From assembly GCA_963825565.1 (NCBI GenBank), contig CAWGTW010000013.1, forward strand, positions 192,021 through 256,020: 64,000 nucleotides of DNA, in the 5' to 3' direction. Below are positions 1-7,456 of the stretch, one piece after another; positions within the stretch are counted from its first letter, which is position 1, and each line of letters opens with the position of its first letter. The notes beneath the pieces were generated by a model. The model did not search any database, was not told the DNA's origin, and saw only the letters and a list, made by a program, of their open reading frames with translations. Source of the stretch: JBFGCT01 sp963825565 (GTDB lineage: Bacteria > Actinomycetota > Acidimicrobiia > Acidimicrobiales > Ilumatobacteraceae). The position numbers were made by a program, and so were the translations under genes.

Positions 1-2
1 CC

Positions 3-1049
3 CACTGCATCGACATCGCGCCGACGCTGCTCGAGATGATCGGCATCCCGGAGCCGACGACGGTCGACGGGGTGGCACAGGAGCCGATGGACGGCACGAG
101 CTTCGCCTACACCTTCGACGACGCCGATGCGGCCGAACGTCACACCCTGCAGTACTTCGAGATGTACGGCAGCCGTGCCATCTACGAAGACGGCTGGTGG
201 GCATGCACCCGGCTCGACAAGGCCCCGTGGGACTTCTCGCCCGAGACGTTGCAGCGCTTCTCGCCCTACGACATGAGTCAGGAGGTGTGGGAGCTGTACT
301 ACCTTCCCGACGACTTCAGCCAGTCACGCGACCTGGCAGCCGACCACCCAGAGAAACTGGCCGAGCTGCAAGAGGTGTTCTGGCAGGAGGCCGAGCGCAA
401 CAAGGTGCTGCCACTGCTCGGCGGTCTGTCGGTCTTCTTCGGCGACCTGCCGCCCATGCCGACGATCACCCGGTACACCTACTACGGCGACGTGCAGAAC
501 GTCTCGACCACCCTGCTCCCACGGATCTACGGCAGGTCCTACGCCATCGAGGCCGAACTGCACGTTCCCGAGGGTGGTGCGGAAGGCGTCCTGTGCGCGT
601 TCGCCGACTTCATCGGTGGGTTCGCACTGTGGGTCGACGAACACGGCCACCTGGTCCACACGTATCAGTACCTCGGCGTCGACACCTACAAGCAGGTGTC
701 GAGCGAACCGCTCCCCACCGGCGACATCTCCGTGAAGATGCTGTTCGAAGCCGACGAGCCCAAGCCGGGGACGGGCGGGCAGGTCTCCCTGTGGGTCGGC
801 GATCGCCGGATCGGAGGCGGCGAGATGCCACACACCGTGGCCATGCTGTACACCACGTACGCCGCCATGGACATGGGGCGCGACAACGGTGGCGTCGTCG
901 ACCTCGACTACGAGCACAAGGCGCCGTACGCCTTCACGGGGACCGTGAACAAGGTCGTGTTCGACCTGATGCCGCTCGACCACGCGTCGGAAAAGGCGCT
1001 GCACGCCCACGGCTCACACCAGGGCGTCGCGGCCGGCGCCGCCGGATGA
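3..1049 (+). CDS. Arylsulfatase-type sulfatase, C-terminal part (5' end outside window)
   Basis: The open frame enters from the left edge, so only the last 348 residues are visible. The visible start reads as the late catalytic segment of alkaline-phosphatase-fold sulfatases (D-I-A-P-T-L-L-E-M near the first residues, then G-I-P-E-P and W-W-A-C-T). A roughly 200-residue C-terminal domain with beta-rich character follows. Sulfatases hydrolyse sulfate esters using a formylglycine made from Cys or Ser; that active-site region lies upstream of the window. The stop codon overlaps an ATG (ATGA at 1046-1049) of a sulfatase-maturase reading frame, which supports a sulfatase assignment. Substrate cannot be inferred. 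No stop or frameshift is seen within the visible part. Confidence 0.8.
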   Translation, partial: HCIDIAPTLLEMIGIPEPTTVDGVAQEPMDGTSFAYTFDDADAAERHTLQYFEMYGSRAIYEDGWWACTRLDKAPWDFSPETLQRFSPYDMSQEVWELYYLPDDFSQSRDLAADHPEKLAELQEVFWQEAERNKVLPLLGGLSVFFGDLPPMPTITRYTYYGDVQNVSTTLLPRIYGRSYAIEAELHVPEGGAEGVLCAFADFIGGFALWVDEHGHLVHTYQYLGVDTYKQVSSEPLPTGDISVKMLFEADEPKPGTGGQVSLWVGDRRIGGGEMPHTVAMLYTTYAAMDMGRDNGGVVDLDYEHKAPYAFTGTVNKVVFDLMPLDHASEKALHAHGSHQGVAAGAAG

Positions 1050-1237
1050 GGCGACCCGCGAACGTGATGGCACTGGCCGCCGAGCCGACAACAGCTCGGC
1101 GGCCGTTCCACGTCCTCGCGAAGCCGACGGGTCCGATCTGCAACCTCGACTGCGAGTACTGCTACTTCCTCGCCAAGGAAGCGTGTCGGTGGCCCTTCGT
1201 CGGGTGGCGACGCTGCACTCCTCGATCGGCAGCCTGA
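1046..1237 (+). pseudogene. Truncated anaerobic sulfatase-maturating radical SAM enzyme (N-terminus only)
   Basis: The frame begins at the ATG that overlaps the sulfatase stop. About 25 residues in, it reads F-H-V-L-A-K-P-T-G-P-I-C-N-L-D-C-E-Y-C-Y-F-L, the CX3CX2C iron-sulfur motif of anaerobic sulfatase-maturating enzymes. After roughly 45 residues (around base 1185) similarity stops and the frame ends at 1237, whereas intact family members have about 370-400 residues. The gene is therefore broken. The bases from about 1190 to 1297 just before the convergent antiporter gene look like unrelated sequence, so a deletion or rearrangement joined the two loci. Without another maturase copy the neighbouring sulfatase would lack its formylglycine-forming partner. 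Confidence 0.75.
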
Positions 1238-1297
1238 CCTCGCACAGAGGCGTCGGCTACCGAGCGGCTGGCGGAGGGTGCGATGCAACAGCGTCGT

Positions 1298-3292
1298 TCA
1301 TCTTGGGTTCACGGTTCCCCCGATCGGAAGGCTCATCGTCGAGCCGCCGAGCGCGGACCGCGATCCTGGGTTCTGGGAGACTGCGAGCAGGGAGCGTCCG
1401 CTGTTGTAGATCTGTTCAGCGACAGGGCGCAGAGCAACGCCGACGAAGGGCAAGATGACGAGGTCGCCCGGGTCGGTGTTGGCGTTGACCCAACTGATGA
1501 CGTCGACCCCGTCTCGGTACACCGAGTGTTCCGGGAGCCGGATGTCGAGTGCGGAGATCTCCTCGGGGGCGGCGGGGCCGACGACGAGTGGACGGTCCTT
1601 CTTGGCGAATGGGAGAGCAATCTGAGCACCCAGCGAGATCGAGGGCACGCTGCCCGGGATGAGATGGTGGACGACGAGAGCGACGCGTCGGTGTGGCTCG
1701 ACGTCGTCGTGGAGTGCTGCGATCAGGACGGGCACCGACGTGGACGCGATGATTTCGCTGTAGCTGGCTCCAAGCACGTGGCTTCGGAAGCTCGCGGGTC
1801 CGGGCCAGGCCAAGAGCAACAGCGAGGAGTCGTCTTCGATCGCAGTGCGGTTGATGCCCGATGCCACCGAGCGATCGACACGGAGCTGGGTTTCGACATC
1901 CTGGCCCACTCGTCTCAGCACCTGATCGGTGCGACCTTGTTCGGCGCGTGCCCACTCGATCTGATCTGGCGCTGTCGATGGAACCACGACGATGGGCTGG
2001 AGAATGCCGCCGACTGGGTCTGCGAGTCGCCCGGCGAGTCTGACGACCCGCGTCAGGATGTCATCGGGAATATCCGCCGCCGGTACGAGAATGGCCTCGC
2101 CGGGACGTCGCTGCTCGTCGGTCGGTACCGTGATCCTCGGCGCATATCGGATCGTGCCGATCGATGTGATCACCAGGCTGACGGCAACGACGACCATCAC
2201 CGCGTTGACCACGTCGTCGCCATAGAGCCCCGCCTCGAGGCCGATCACCGTCGCCGCGAGTGTCGCGGCTGCCTGTGCCACCGACATCGAGAACATCAGC
2301 CCGATCTCAGCGCTGGCCAGATCGAACACACGCCCCGACAACCATGCTGCGGCCGCCTTCCCCACGACCAGTGCGGCGACGAACCCTCCGGCCAACCGCA
2401 ACGTCTGGGCGGTGAACATCACTTCGGGGTCGAAAAGGAGCCCGACCGACACGAGAAACGTCGGGATGAAGATGGCGTTGCCGATGAAGTCGGTCACCGC
2501 CATGAGCGGACTTGCGTTCGGGACGAGGCGGTTCAGTCCGACTCCCATGAAGAATGCACCGATCAAGGCCTCGATCCCGAGTAGCTCAGCGACCACCGCC
2601 GAGGACGTGAGACCGATGAGCACGATCAAGTACCGCAGGGTTCGTTCCTGGCCGATCCCCACGAAGAATGAGCGCGCCAGGAAGGGGTAGATGATCAGGC
2701 ACCAGACGGCCAACCCGATCATGCCCAGCGCGATGCTCAACACCAGCCGCACGCCACCCGAGTCGCCGGTCTCGGTGCCGATGATCACGGCCAGGATGAT
2801 CAACGAGATGGTGTCGGTGATCGAACTCGCGCCGACGATCGCCGCGACCGCCCGGTTCTTGGTCAGCCCGTACTGGTTGACGGTCGGGTAGGTGATCAAC
2901 GTGAACGACGCCCAGAACGAGCCGATCAAGATCGCCGCAGTGGTGTCGATGCCGAGCAGCAGCGCAACCCCGGTACCCAACACCAGTGGGATGACCGCGG
3001 TCAGCAAGCCGAACCCGGCGGAGATCTTCCGGTACCGGATGAACGAGTCGATGTCGAGCTGGAGACCTGCCAGGAAGATGAGGTAGAGCACACCGATGCT
3101 GCCGACCGAGTCCAGGGTGCCGAATCTGGGCAGGGCATCGAGCATGTTCGGGCCGATCAGGGCCCCACCGAGCAACAAGCCCATCAAGCCGGGCAATCGG
3201 AGCCGCTCCGCGATCAGTGGACCGAAGACGACGATCAACGCCACCACGGTGAACCCGAAGGTCGGCCCCTGCTGAACCTCTTCCCAGGACAT
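1298..3292 (-). CDS. CPA2-family cation/proton antiporter with C-terminal universal-stress-like tail
   Basis: A 664-residue membrane protein. Residues about 10-390 contain 11-13 hydrophobic segments of the Na+/H+ exchanger (KefB/CPA2) fold, including F-L-A-G-L-Q-L-D early and a polar T-D pair inside a membrane helix (S-S-I-T-D-T-I-S-L) typical of the transport core. Residues about 400-664 are soluble and resemble two weak universal-stress-protein-like units. The likely role is monovalent cation/proton exchange across the cytoplasmic membrane; the ion is unknown. The ATG at 3292 gives a start directly before the first hydrophobic segment. The gene stands alone, separated by about 160 bases from the DUF1254 gene upstream on the same strand. 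Confidence 0.85.
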   Translation of the reverse strand: MSWEEVQQGPTFGFTVVALIVVFGPLIAERLRLPGLMGLLLGGALIGPNMLDALPRFGTLDSVGSIGVLYLIFLAGLQLDIDSFIRYRKISAGFGLLTAVIPLVLGTGVALLLGIDTTAAILIGSFWASFTLITYPTVNQYGLTKNRAVAAIVGASSITDTISLIILAVIIGTETGDSGGVRLVLSIALGMIGLAVWCLIIYPFLARSFFVGIGQERTLRYLIVLIGLTSSAVVAELLGIEALIGAFFMGVGLNRLVPNASPLMAVTDFIGNAIFIPTFLVSVGLLFDPEVMFTAQTLRLAGGFVAALVVGKAAAAWLSGRVFDLASAEIGLMFSMSVAQAAATLAATVIGLEAGLYGDDVVNAVMVVVAVSLVITSIGTIRYAPRITVPTDEQRRPGEAILVPAADIPDDILTRVVRLAGRLADPVGGILQPIVVVPSTAPDQIEWARAEQGRTDQVLRRVGQDVETQLRVDRSVASGINRTAIEDDSSLLLLAWPGPASFRSHVLGASYSEIIASTSVPVLIAALHDDVEPHRRVALVVHHLIPGSVPSISLGAQIALPFAKKDRPLVVGPAAPEEISALDIRLPEHSVYRDGVDVISWVNANTDPGDLVILPFVGVALRPVAEQIYNSGRSLLAVSQNPGSRSALGGSTMSLPIGGTVNPR

Positions 3293-3450
3293 GGTCTACC
3301 TTCGCACCCTCAGTGATCCAGCTGCGGAACCCGGTGATGACACCAGCCGCACCACGAGGAGCCTCTGCGCGCCACGTGTCACCGAGATGACCGGCCGCGA
3401 CGGGTCAGGTCACCCATCGTCGTCCACCTCCGCACCGGTGACGGTGATCA

Positions 3451-4785
3451 TCAGGATGTCGTGAGCGGTGGTGGTGTCCAGGTGCCGTCGAGCACTTCGG
3501 GTCGCGGGTCGTAGAGCCGCATCGTCACACCGAGTGGACCGGCTGGGGCCGGCAGCCAGTTCGCGCGACGAGCCTCGCCTGGGTCGGAGTGCTGCAGAAA
3601 CAGATCGAGTGAGCCGTCGGCGTTGTACACGAGCGGGTCGCGGTCGCCGAGGGCGTACCGGTCGAGGTCATTGGGCACGGTGAAGCCGTCGCCGTCGTAC
3701 ATCGTGACCGACCAGAACGCATCGGCGGGCGGCAGTCCGTCGGCGTCGAAGTGGAGGACGTGGTCGACCTCGCCCATCGGTGCGTTCCCGTCGGCGTCGT
3801 GGAACAGGACCGGGTAGATCGCGTCCTCGACGAGGTTGGCGCCGAGGCCGATCTTGGCGATGACTGCCCGACGCCAGTAGTCGGTGCCGTACACCCCCAT
3901 CGCGAACGTCGGCTGGCTCCACCCGTCGACGACCGGATGCATGGCCGTCATTCGGTCCATCCTGGCTCTCGCCGAGACGGCGCCGGCCTCGATGGCGTCG
4001 CGTGTGCTGGCGTCGAGCGCACCGACGTCGAACGATTCGCCGGCGACCACACCAAGCCGGCGCATGCGGGCGAGGAGTGGTTGATCGACAAGGTGGGGTG
4101 GGTGCTGCCGCATGAGTTCGGCGGTGTGTTGGAGGAACTCGACGCCGGACAGTGCCAGGACTTGGTCGACCGGTGCGGTGGTCATGTCGACCGAGCCGTC
4201 GAGCTCAGAGGCCGGCACGGTTGGCGCCTCGGGCCAGACCGACAGCGGCGCGGCGACGAAGCCGGCCTGCACCTCGTGCACGGCTGCGTAGTCGGCGGGG
4301 CCGTTGGTCTGGGTTCGTCCGATCACCCAACCGATCGATGTCGGCGCGTCGATCCGCTCCATCCCGTCTGGCAGCGTGCCCGACCAGCCCGGGCCGACGA
4401 GGGCGTAGTGGCCCGCCGCAGTGCCGGTGGTGCGCCGCCCGACGAGCGCGAACACGTCGGTCCACATGTCCATGAACGGCAGCATGTAGTAGCGGCCGGC
4501 GGTGTCGGGCACCGAGATCACGACCGGTTCGTCGCGGAGGTCGAACCACAGGATCGAGTACAAGGTGTCGAAGTTCGGGCGGACGACCTCTTTGAAGTCA
4601 CCCGGCGGGAACGCCTCCATGTGGGTGAACAGGTTCATCGGCCCGAACCCTGGCCGGACACCAACCGGGACGTTGGTGGTGATCTGTCTCGTCACCTCCA
4701 TCAAGACGATCGGGAAGCCGAACAGGTACGCGTCTTGCGCGATCCGGGCGAGTTCCTCGGGACTGGTGTCGAGTTCGGTGGTCAT
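3451..4785 (-). CDS. DUF1254/DUF1214 domain protein
   Basis: A 444-residue protein. The N-terminal DUF1254 part (about residues 15-160) has D-A-Y-L-F-G-F-P, P-N-F-D-T-L-Y-S and R-Y-Y-M-L-P-F-M-D. The C-terminal DUF1214 part (about 310-435) ends with N-W-L-P-A-P and a closing W-T-P-P-P segment. No signal peptide is seen. The biochemical role of the family is unclear; members are often found near transport or lipid-related genes. It lies 22 bases downstream of the GAP-family membrane protein on the same strand and is probably co-transcribed with it. A second family member, only moderately similar, lies at 15136-16485. Confidence 0.85.
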   Translation of the reverse strand: MTTELDTSPEELARIAQDAYLFGFPIVLMEVTRQITTNVPVGVRPGFGPMNLFTHMEAFPPGDFKEVVRPNFDTLYSILWFDLRDEPVVISVPDTAGRYYMLPFMDMWTDVFALVGRRTTGTAAGHYALVGPGWSGTLPDGMERIDAPTSIGWVIGRTQTNGPADYAAVHEVQAGFVAAPLSVWPEAPTVPASELDGSVDMTTAPVDQVLALSGVEFLQHTAELMRQHPPHLVDQPLLARMRRLGVVAGESFDVGALDASTRDAIEAGAVSARARMDRMTAMHPVVDGWSQPTFAMGVYGTDYWRRAVIAKIGLGANLVEDAIYPVLFHDADGNAPMGEVDHVLHFDADGLPPADAFWSVTMYDGDGFTVPNDLDRYALGDRDPLVYNADGSLDLFLQHSDPGEARRANWLPAPAGPLGVTMRLYDPRPEVLDGTWTPPPLTTS

Positions 4786-4807
4786 CTCGCTCTCGCGCCT
4801 TTCGTTG

Positions 4808-5476
4808 TCAGGTCAGGATCTGGATGGCGTCGCCGAGCAGGCTGACGCCGAACACGAGGAGCAGGACCGCCATGACAGCGGCGTTGTTGCCGATCAGCCA
4901 CGCCTTGGTCCGGTCGAGGGTCGGGTCGAGCCGTTTCCCGGCGATCAGGTATGCGACCACGGGGACCGTCACCGTGATCGCTGCGATCATGGTGAACACC
5001 GCGACTGCGCCGACGGTCTCACTGGTCGACAGCGGGAGCGCTCCGATCGAGGCGCCGGCGGCGATCGCGAGCAGCAGGTTCTTGGGATTCAGCGCCGACA
5101 GTACGAATCCGAGCCCGAACGACGCTCCAGGTTTGAGCTCGTCGATCTTCGCCATCCAACCCGGCACCGGCACCTCGTCGTCGGGGCCGGGTCGCGTCCG
5201 CCATTGCCGCACGCCGACGGCCAGGAGCAGCACTCCCAGAACGAGCTTGATCCATCCGGTGGTGTCGCTCGGTTCGGAGTTGTTGGCCTCGAGGCCCGGA
5301 ATGAGAACGACGACCGTCGTGACGAGGGCGATGCCGACGACCCACGCGACCATGAACGACACGCTGTTGACGCGAGCCCGACCACTGAACAGCATCAGGA
5401 TCACCGCTGCGATCGGAATCGGGCTGACCGCGATGCCCACCGCGTATCCGAGTGTTGCGCCGATTGCGTCACCCAT
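4808..5476 (-). CDS. GAP-family (Sap-like) integral membrane protein
   Basis: A 222-residue protein starting M-G-D-A-I-G, with six predicted membrane helices spread over its length and the motif S-A-L-N-P-K-N-L-L-L in the middle, as in the GAP/sulfolipid-addressing protein (Sap, LysE-like) family. In mycobacteria such proteins assist transport of large lipids across the cytoplasmic membrane; here only a general transporter-like role can be inferred. The ATG at 5476 is preferred over longer in-frame starts because those would add a Pro/Arg-rich N-terminus before the first helix. It sits between a TetR gene upstream and a DUF1254 gene 22 bases downstream, all on one strand. Confidence 0.8.
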   Translation of the reverse strand: MGDAIGATLGYAVGIAVSPIPIAAVILMLFSGRARVNSVSFMVAWVVGIALVTTVVVLIPGLEANNSEPSDTTGWIKLVLGVLLLAVGVRQWRTRPGPDDEVPVPGWMAKIDELKPGASFGLGFVLSALNPKNLLLAIAAGASIGALPLSTSETVGAVAVFTMIAAITVTVPVVAYLIAGKRLDPTLDRTKAWLIGNNAAVMAVLLLVFGVSLLGDAIQILT

Positions 5477-5654
5477 CAACGGCCTCCGATCAGGGTACGG
5501 ACCCGGTGGTCGTCGGTGACCACTGTCTGGTCGGCCCGCACCTGGCGGGAGTACGCCCGCCTGGTGAGACACTCTGTCACAGGGCACGGGCACTCACCAG
5601 AGCCCTTGGTCACGTCCGACGCGTCGGGTACGACCAGCGCGTCGCCGCTGTCCC

Positions 5655-6260
5655 TCAATCGGTCGTGCCGAAGAGGACGCTGAGCCAGATCGGAGCTGTG
5701 ACGCGTGCGAACTCCTCCGCACTGCCACCTTGGCGACCGAGGACTTCGAGCGCGAGCTCCGAGTTCATCAGCGTGAGGGCCCGCGCGGTGTCGGCTGCAT
5801 CGAGCGATGCCCGGATCGCACCAGCTGCCTGGTCTCGACGGATGGCGGCCTCCGTCGCGTCGATGCGTTGCTGCACCACCACGTCGCGCCAGAGCCTGCG
5901 GAGTTCGTCATCGGAGCCCGCTGCGTCGACGACCGCGGAGAGCAGTGCCGCGTGGGGGGCGAGGTTCCGTCCGCTCAGCACGAGGTTGCGTTCGACGACG
6001 TCGGCCTCGCCGACCGAGCCCGGGTCCTGCAACCAGTCGACCGCACCACCCGAGATCTCCCCGAGCAGCCTTGACAGGAGGGCGCCGACGGCGTCGTGGG
6101 CGCTCGTGAACCAGCGGTAGAACGCGGTCCGCGACACACCAGCCTCACTCATGATCGCGTTGACGTGGAGTCCTCCCGCGCCATCTCGCAGGAGCAACTC
6201 GGCGGTCGCATCGAGAATCAGATCGCGTTGAGACTCGAGCCGTCCAGCCACCGGGGACAC
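5655..6260 (-). CDS. TetR-family transcriptional regulator
   Basis: About 201 residues from a GTG start at 6260 (another in-frame GTG is at 6290). The N-terminal helix-turn-helix is clear: D-A-T-A-E-L-L-L-R-D-G-A, then I-M-S-E-A-G-V-S-R-T-A-F-Y-R-W-F, the TetR recognition-helix pattern. The rest is helical with no diagnostic ligand motif. It is on the same strand as, and about 180 bases upstream of, the GAP-family gene, so it may control the GAP/DUF1254 pair. TetR proteins usually repress until a small ligand binds. No clear operator palindrome was found, and the start choice is moderate. Confidence 0.85.
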   Translation of the reverse strand: MSPVAGRLESQRDLILDATAELLLRDGAGGLHVNAIMSEAGVSRTAFYRWFTSAHDAVGALLSRLLGEISGGAVDWLQDPGSVGEADVVERNLVLSGRNLAPHAALLSAVVDAAGSDDELRRLWRDVVVQQRIDATEAAIRRDQAAGAIRASLDAADTARALTLMNSELALEVLGRQGGSAEEFARVTAPIWLSVLFGTTD

Positions 6261-6307
6261 GGTACGACAACCGGACAGCAGGATCGACACGCGTGCGGAC
6301 GGTCGGC

Positions 6308-6408
6308 TCAAGACATGATGTCGGCGACCTCCGGCAAGGTGAGGTAGGTCCGCCGGTAGGTGGGGTCGGTGATGCTCGCCAGCACCCGCTTCACCAGGTC
6401 CGCGCCGA
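6308..6408 (-). pseudogene. Possible C-terminal gene fragment, unrecognised
   Basis: On the minus strand a protein-like ending (L-V-K-R-V-L-A-S-I-T-D-P-T-Y-R-R-T-Y-L, then stop at 6308) abuts the plus-strand isomerase remnant. Upstream of about 6408 the same frame loses protein character. It looks like the last ~33 residues of a gene cut by the junction. I do not recognise the family, and chance coding cannot be excluded. Confidence 0.3.
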
Positions 6409-6722
6409 ATCCCGCGGATCTCGGCGATCTGGTCGCCGACAACCTCACCCACCTGCTCGACGTCACCGAGCCGCTCGGCATCGACGTCGACGTGCCCGAG
6501 GAGCGCCTGATTGCGTCCCTCGACCTGCTGGTCACCATCAACGACTGGGGCTCGAAGAAGCGGGCGAAGGGCGTCCGACTCGTGGCCACCGACGTCGACT
6601 GGTCGCATGGCTCCGGCCCCGAGGTCCGTGGCGCCGCCCGCCACTTGATCCTCGCCCTCGGCGGCCGCGTCGCGGTCCGGGACCAGCTCTCCGGCGACGG
6701 CGTGGAACAGGTCGGCCTCTGA
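6408..6722 (+). pseudogene. C-terminal remnant of a mycothiol-dependent maleylpyruvate isomerase-family enzyme
   Basis: About 100 residues match the C-terminal half of the TIGR03083/MDMPI-type family: R-L-V-A-T-D-V-D-W-S-H-G-S-G-P-E-V-R-G followed by L-S-G-D-G-V-E. Whole family members have about 200-260 residues with an N-terminal DinB-like metal-binding helical bundle; that half is absent here. The open frame can start at an ATG at 6360, but the first ~16 residues from there belong to the antisense fragment. The remnant is therefore unlikely to be active. Mycothiol-dependent enzymes are actinobacterial, which helps place the host. Confidence 0.65.
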
Positions 6723-6877
6723 CGGGGAGCTGTTGGCTCGATCGACTCGGAGCGATCAGCGGCCTGGGAATCGTGATTCGTTCGAGGCGTAGTCTTGCTC
6801 GACGGTCCCGGTCCTCCTGTCCGCCACAGGTATCCCGGGACCGTCAACTTCGGGCTCGCTTCTTCTTCGAGGTGGTG

Positions 6878-7198
6878 TCAGCCGCCGGGGGGCCGGTAGG
6901 CGGGCGTCTTGCTTGCGGCGGCGTCGATTTCCTCGACGGTCATCAGGGGAGTGAGCGTGACGCTCACTGCCCCCGTGCTGTTGATCATCATGGACACCGC
7001 GGTTGCGCTTGCGGCGTCCGGGAAGTCGCAGATTCCGTACACGTCGGCGTCACCGAACGCGTAGTAGAAGGAGTCGACAGAACCCCCGACCGATTCGATC
7101 GCAGCGGAGGCCGCCGCAAGTCGCTTCGAGCCGCCCTCCTGCATCAGCCCCTTCACGCCGTCAGCGGCGTACTTCCCCGTGATCAGATACTTCGACAA
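6878..7198 (-). CDS. GYD-domain protein
   Basis: About 106 residues from a TTG start (S-K-Y-L-I-T-G-K-Y-A at the N-terminus; a longer TTG start at 7240 is possible). The compact alpha-beta pattern and the central F-Y-Y-A-F-G-D-A-D-V-Y match the small GYD domain family, ferredoxin-like single-domain proteins whose function is not established. The gene stands alone, convergent with the isomerase remnant and divergent from the large membrane protein downstream. The final residues (A-Y-R-P-P-G-G) are a flexible tail. No regulatory signal is obvious. Confidence 0.75.
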   Translation of the reverse strand: MSKYLITGKYAADGVKGLMQEGGSKRLAAASAAIESVGGSVDSFYYAFGDADVYGICDFPDAASATAVSMMINSTGAVSVTLTPLMTVEEIDAAASKTPAYRPPGG

Positions 7199-7456
7199 TC
7201 GATGCCCCCTCAGATTGCGATGCGTCGACCATCGACACAAGCTGGCGGACGATAGCAGCCGACCTGATGTTGATCACGATCAGAACATCCGTGGTCAGAG
7301 CACCGAGCGACCGGTCGGGATCGGCACTGTCACCGGAGGGGCACGTTCGGAACGCGCCGACCTCAACCCACACGACGACTGAACGTGCCGGGCTAACGTC
7401 CGATTCTTGATCGTTCAGAGTTCGATCCCCGCACGCTGCGGACGCCGGCGAATCCG

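Noticed and set aside
5476..5593. Extended N-terminus of the GAP-family protein
   Set aside because: The added 39 residues are Pro/Arg-rich and lack a ribosome-binding site; the family starts at M-G-D-A-I-G.
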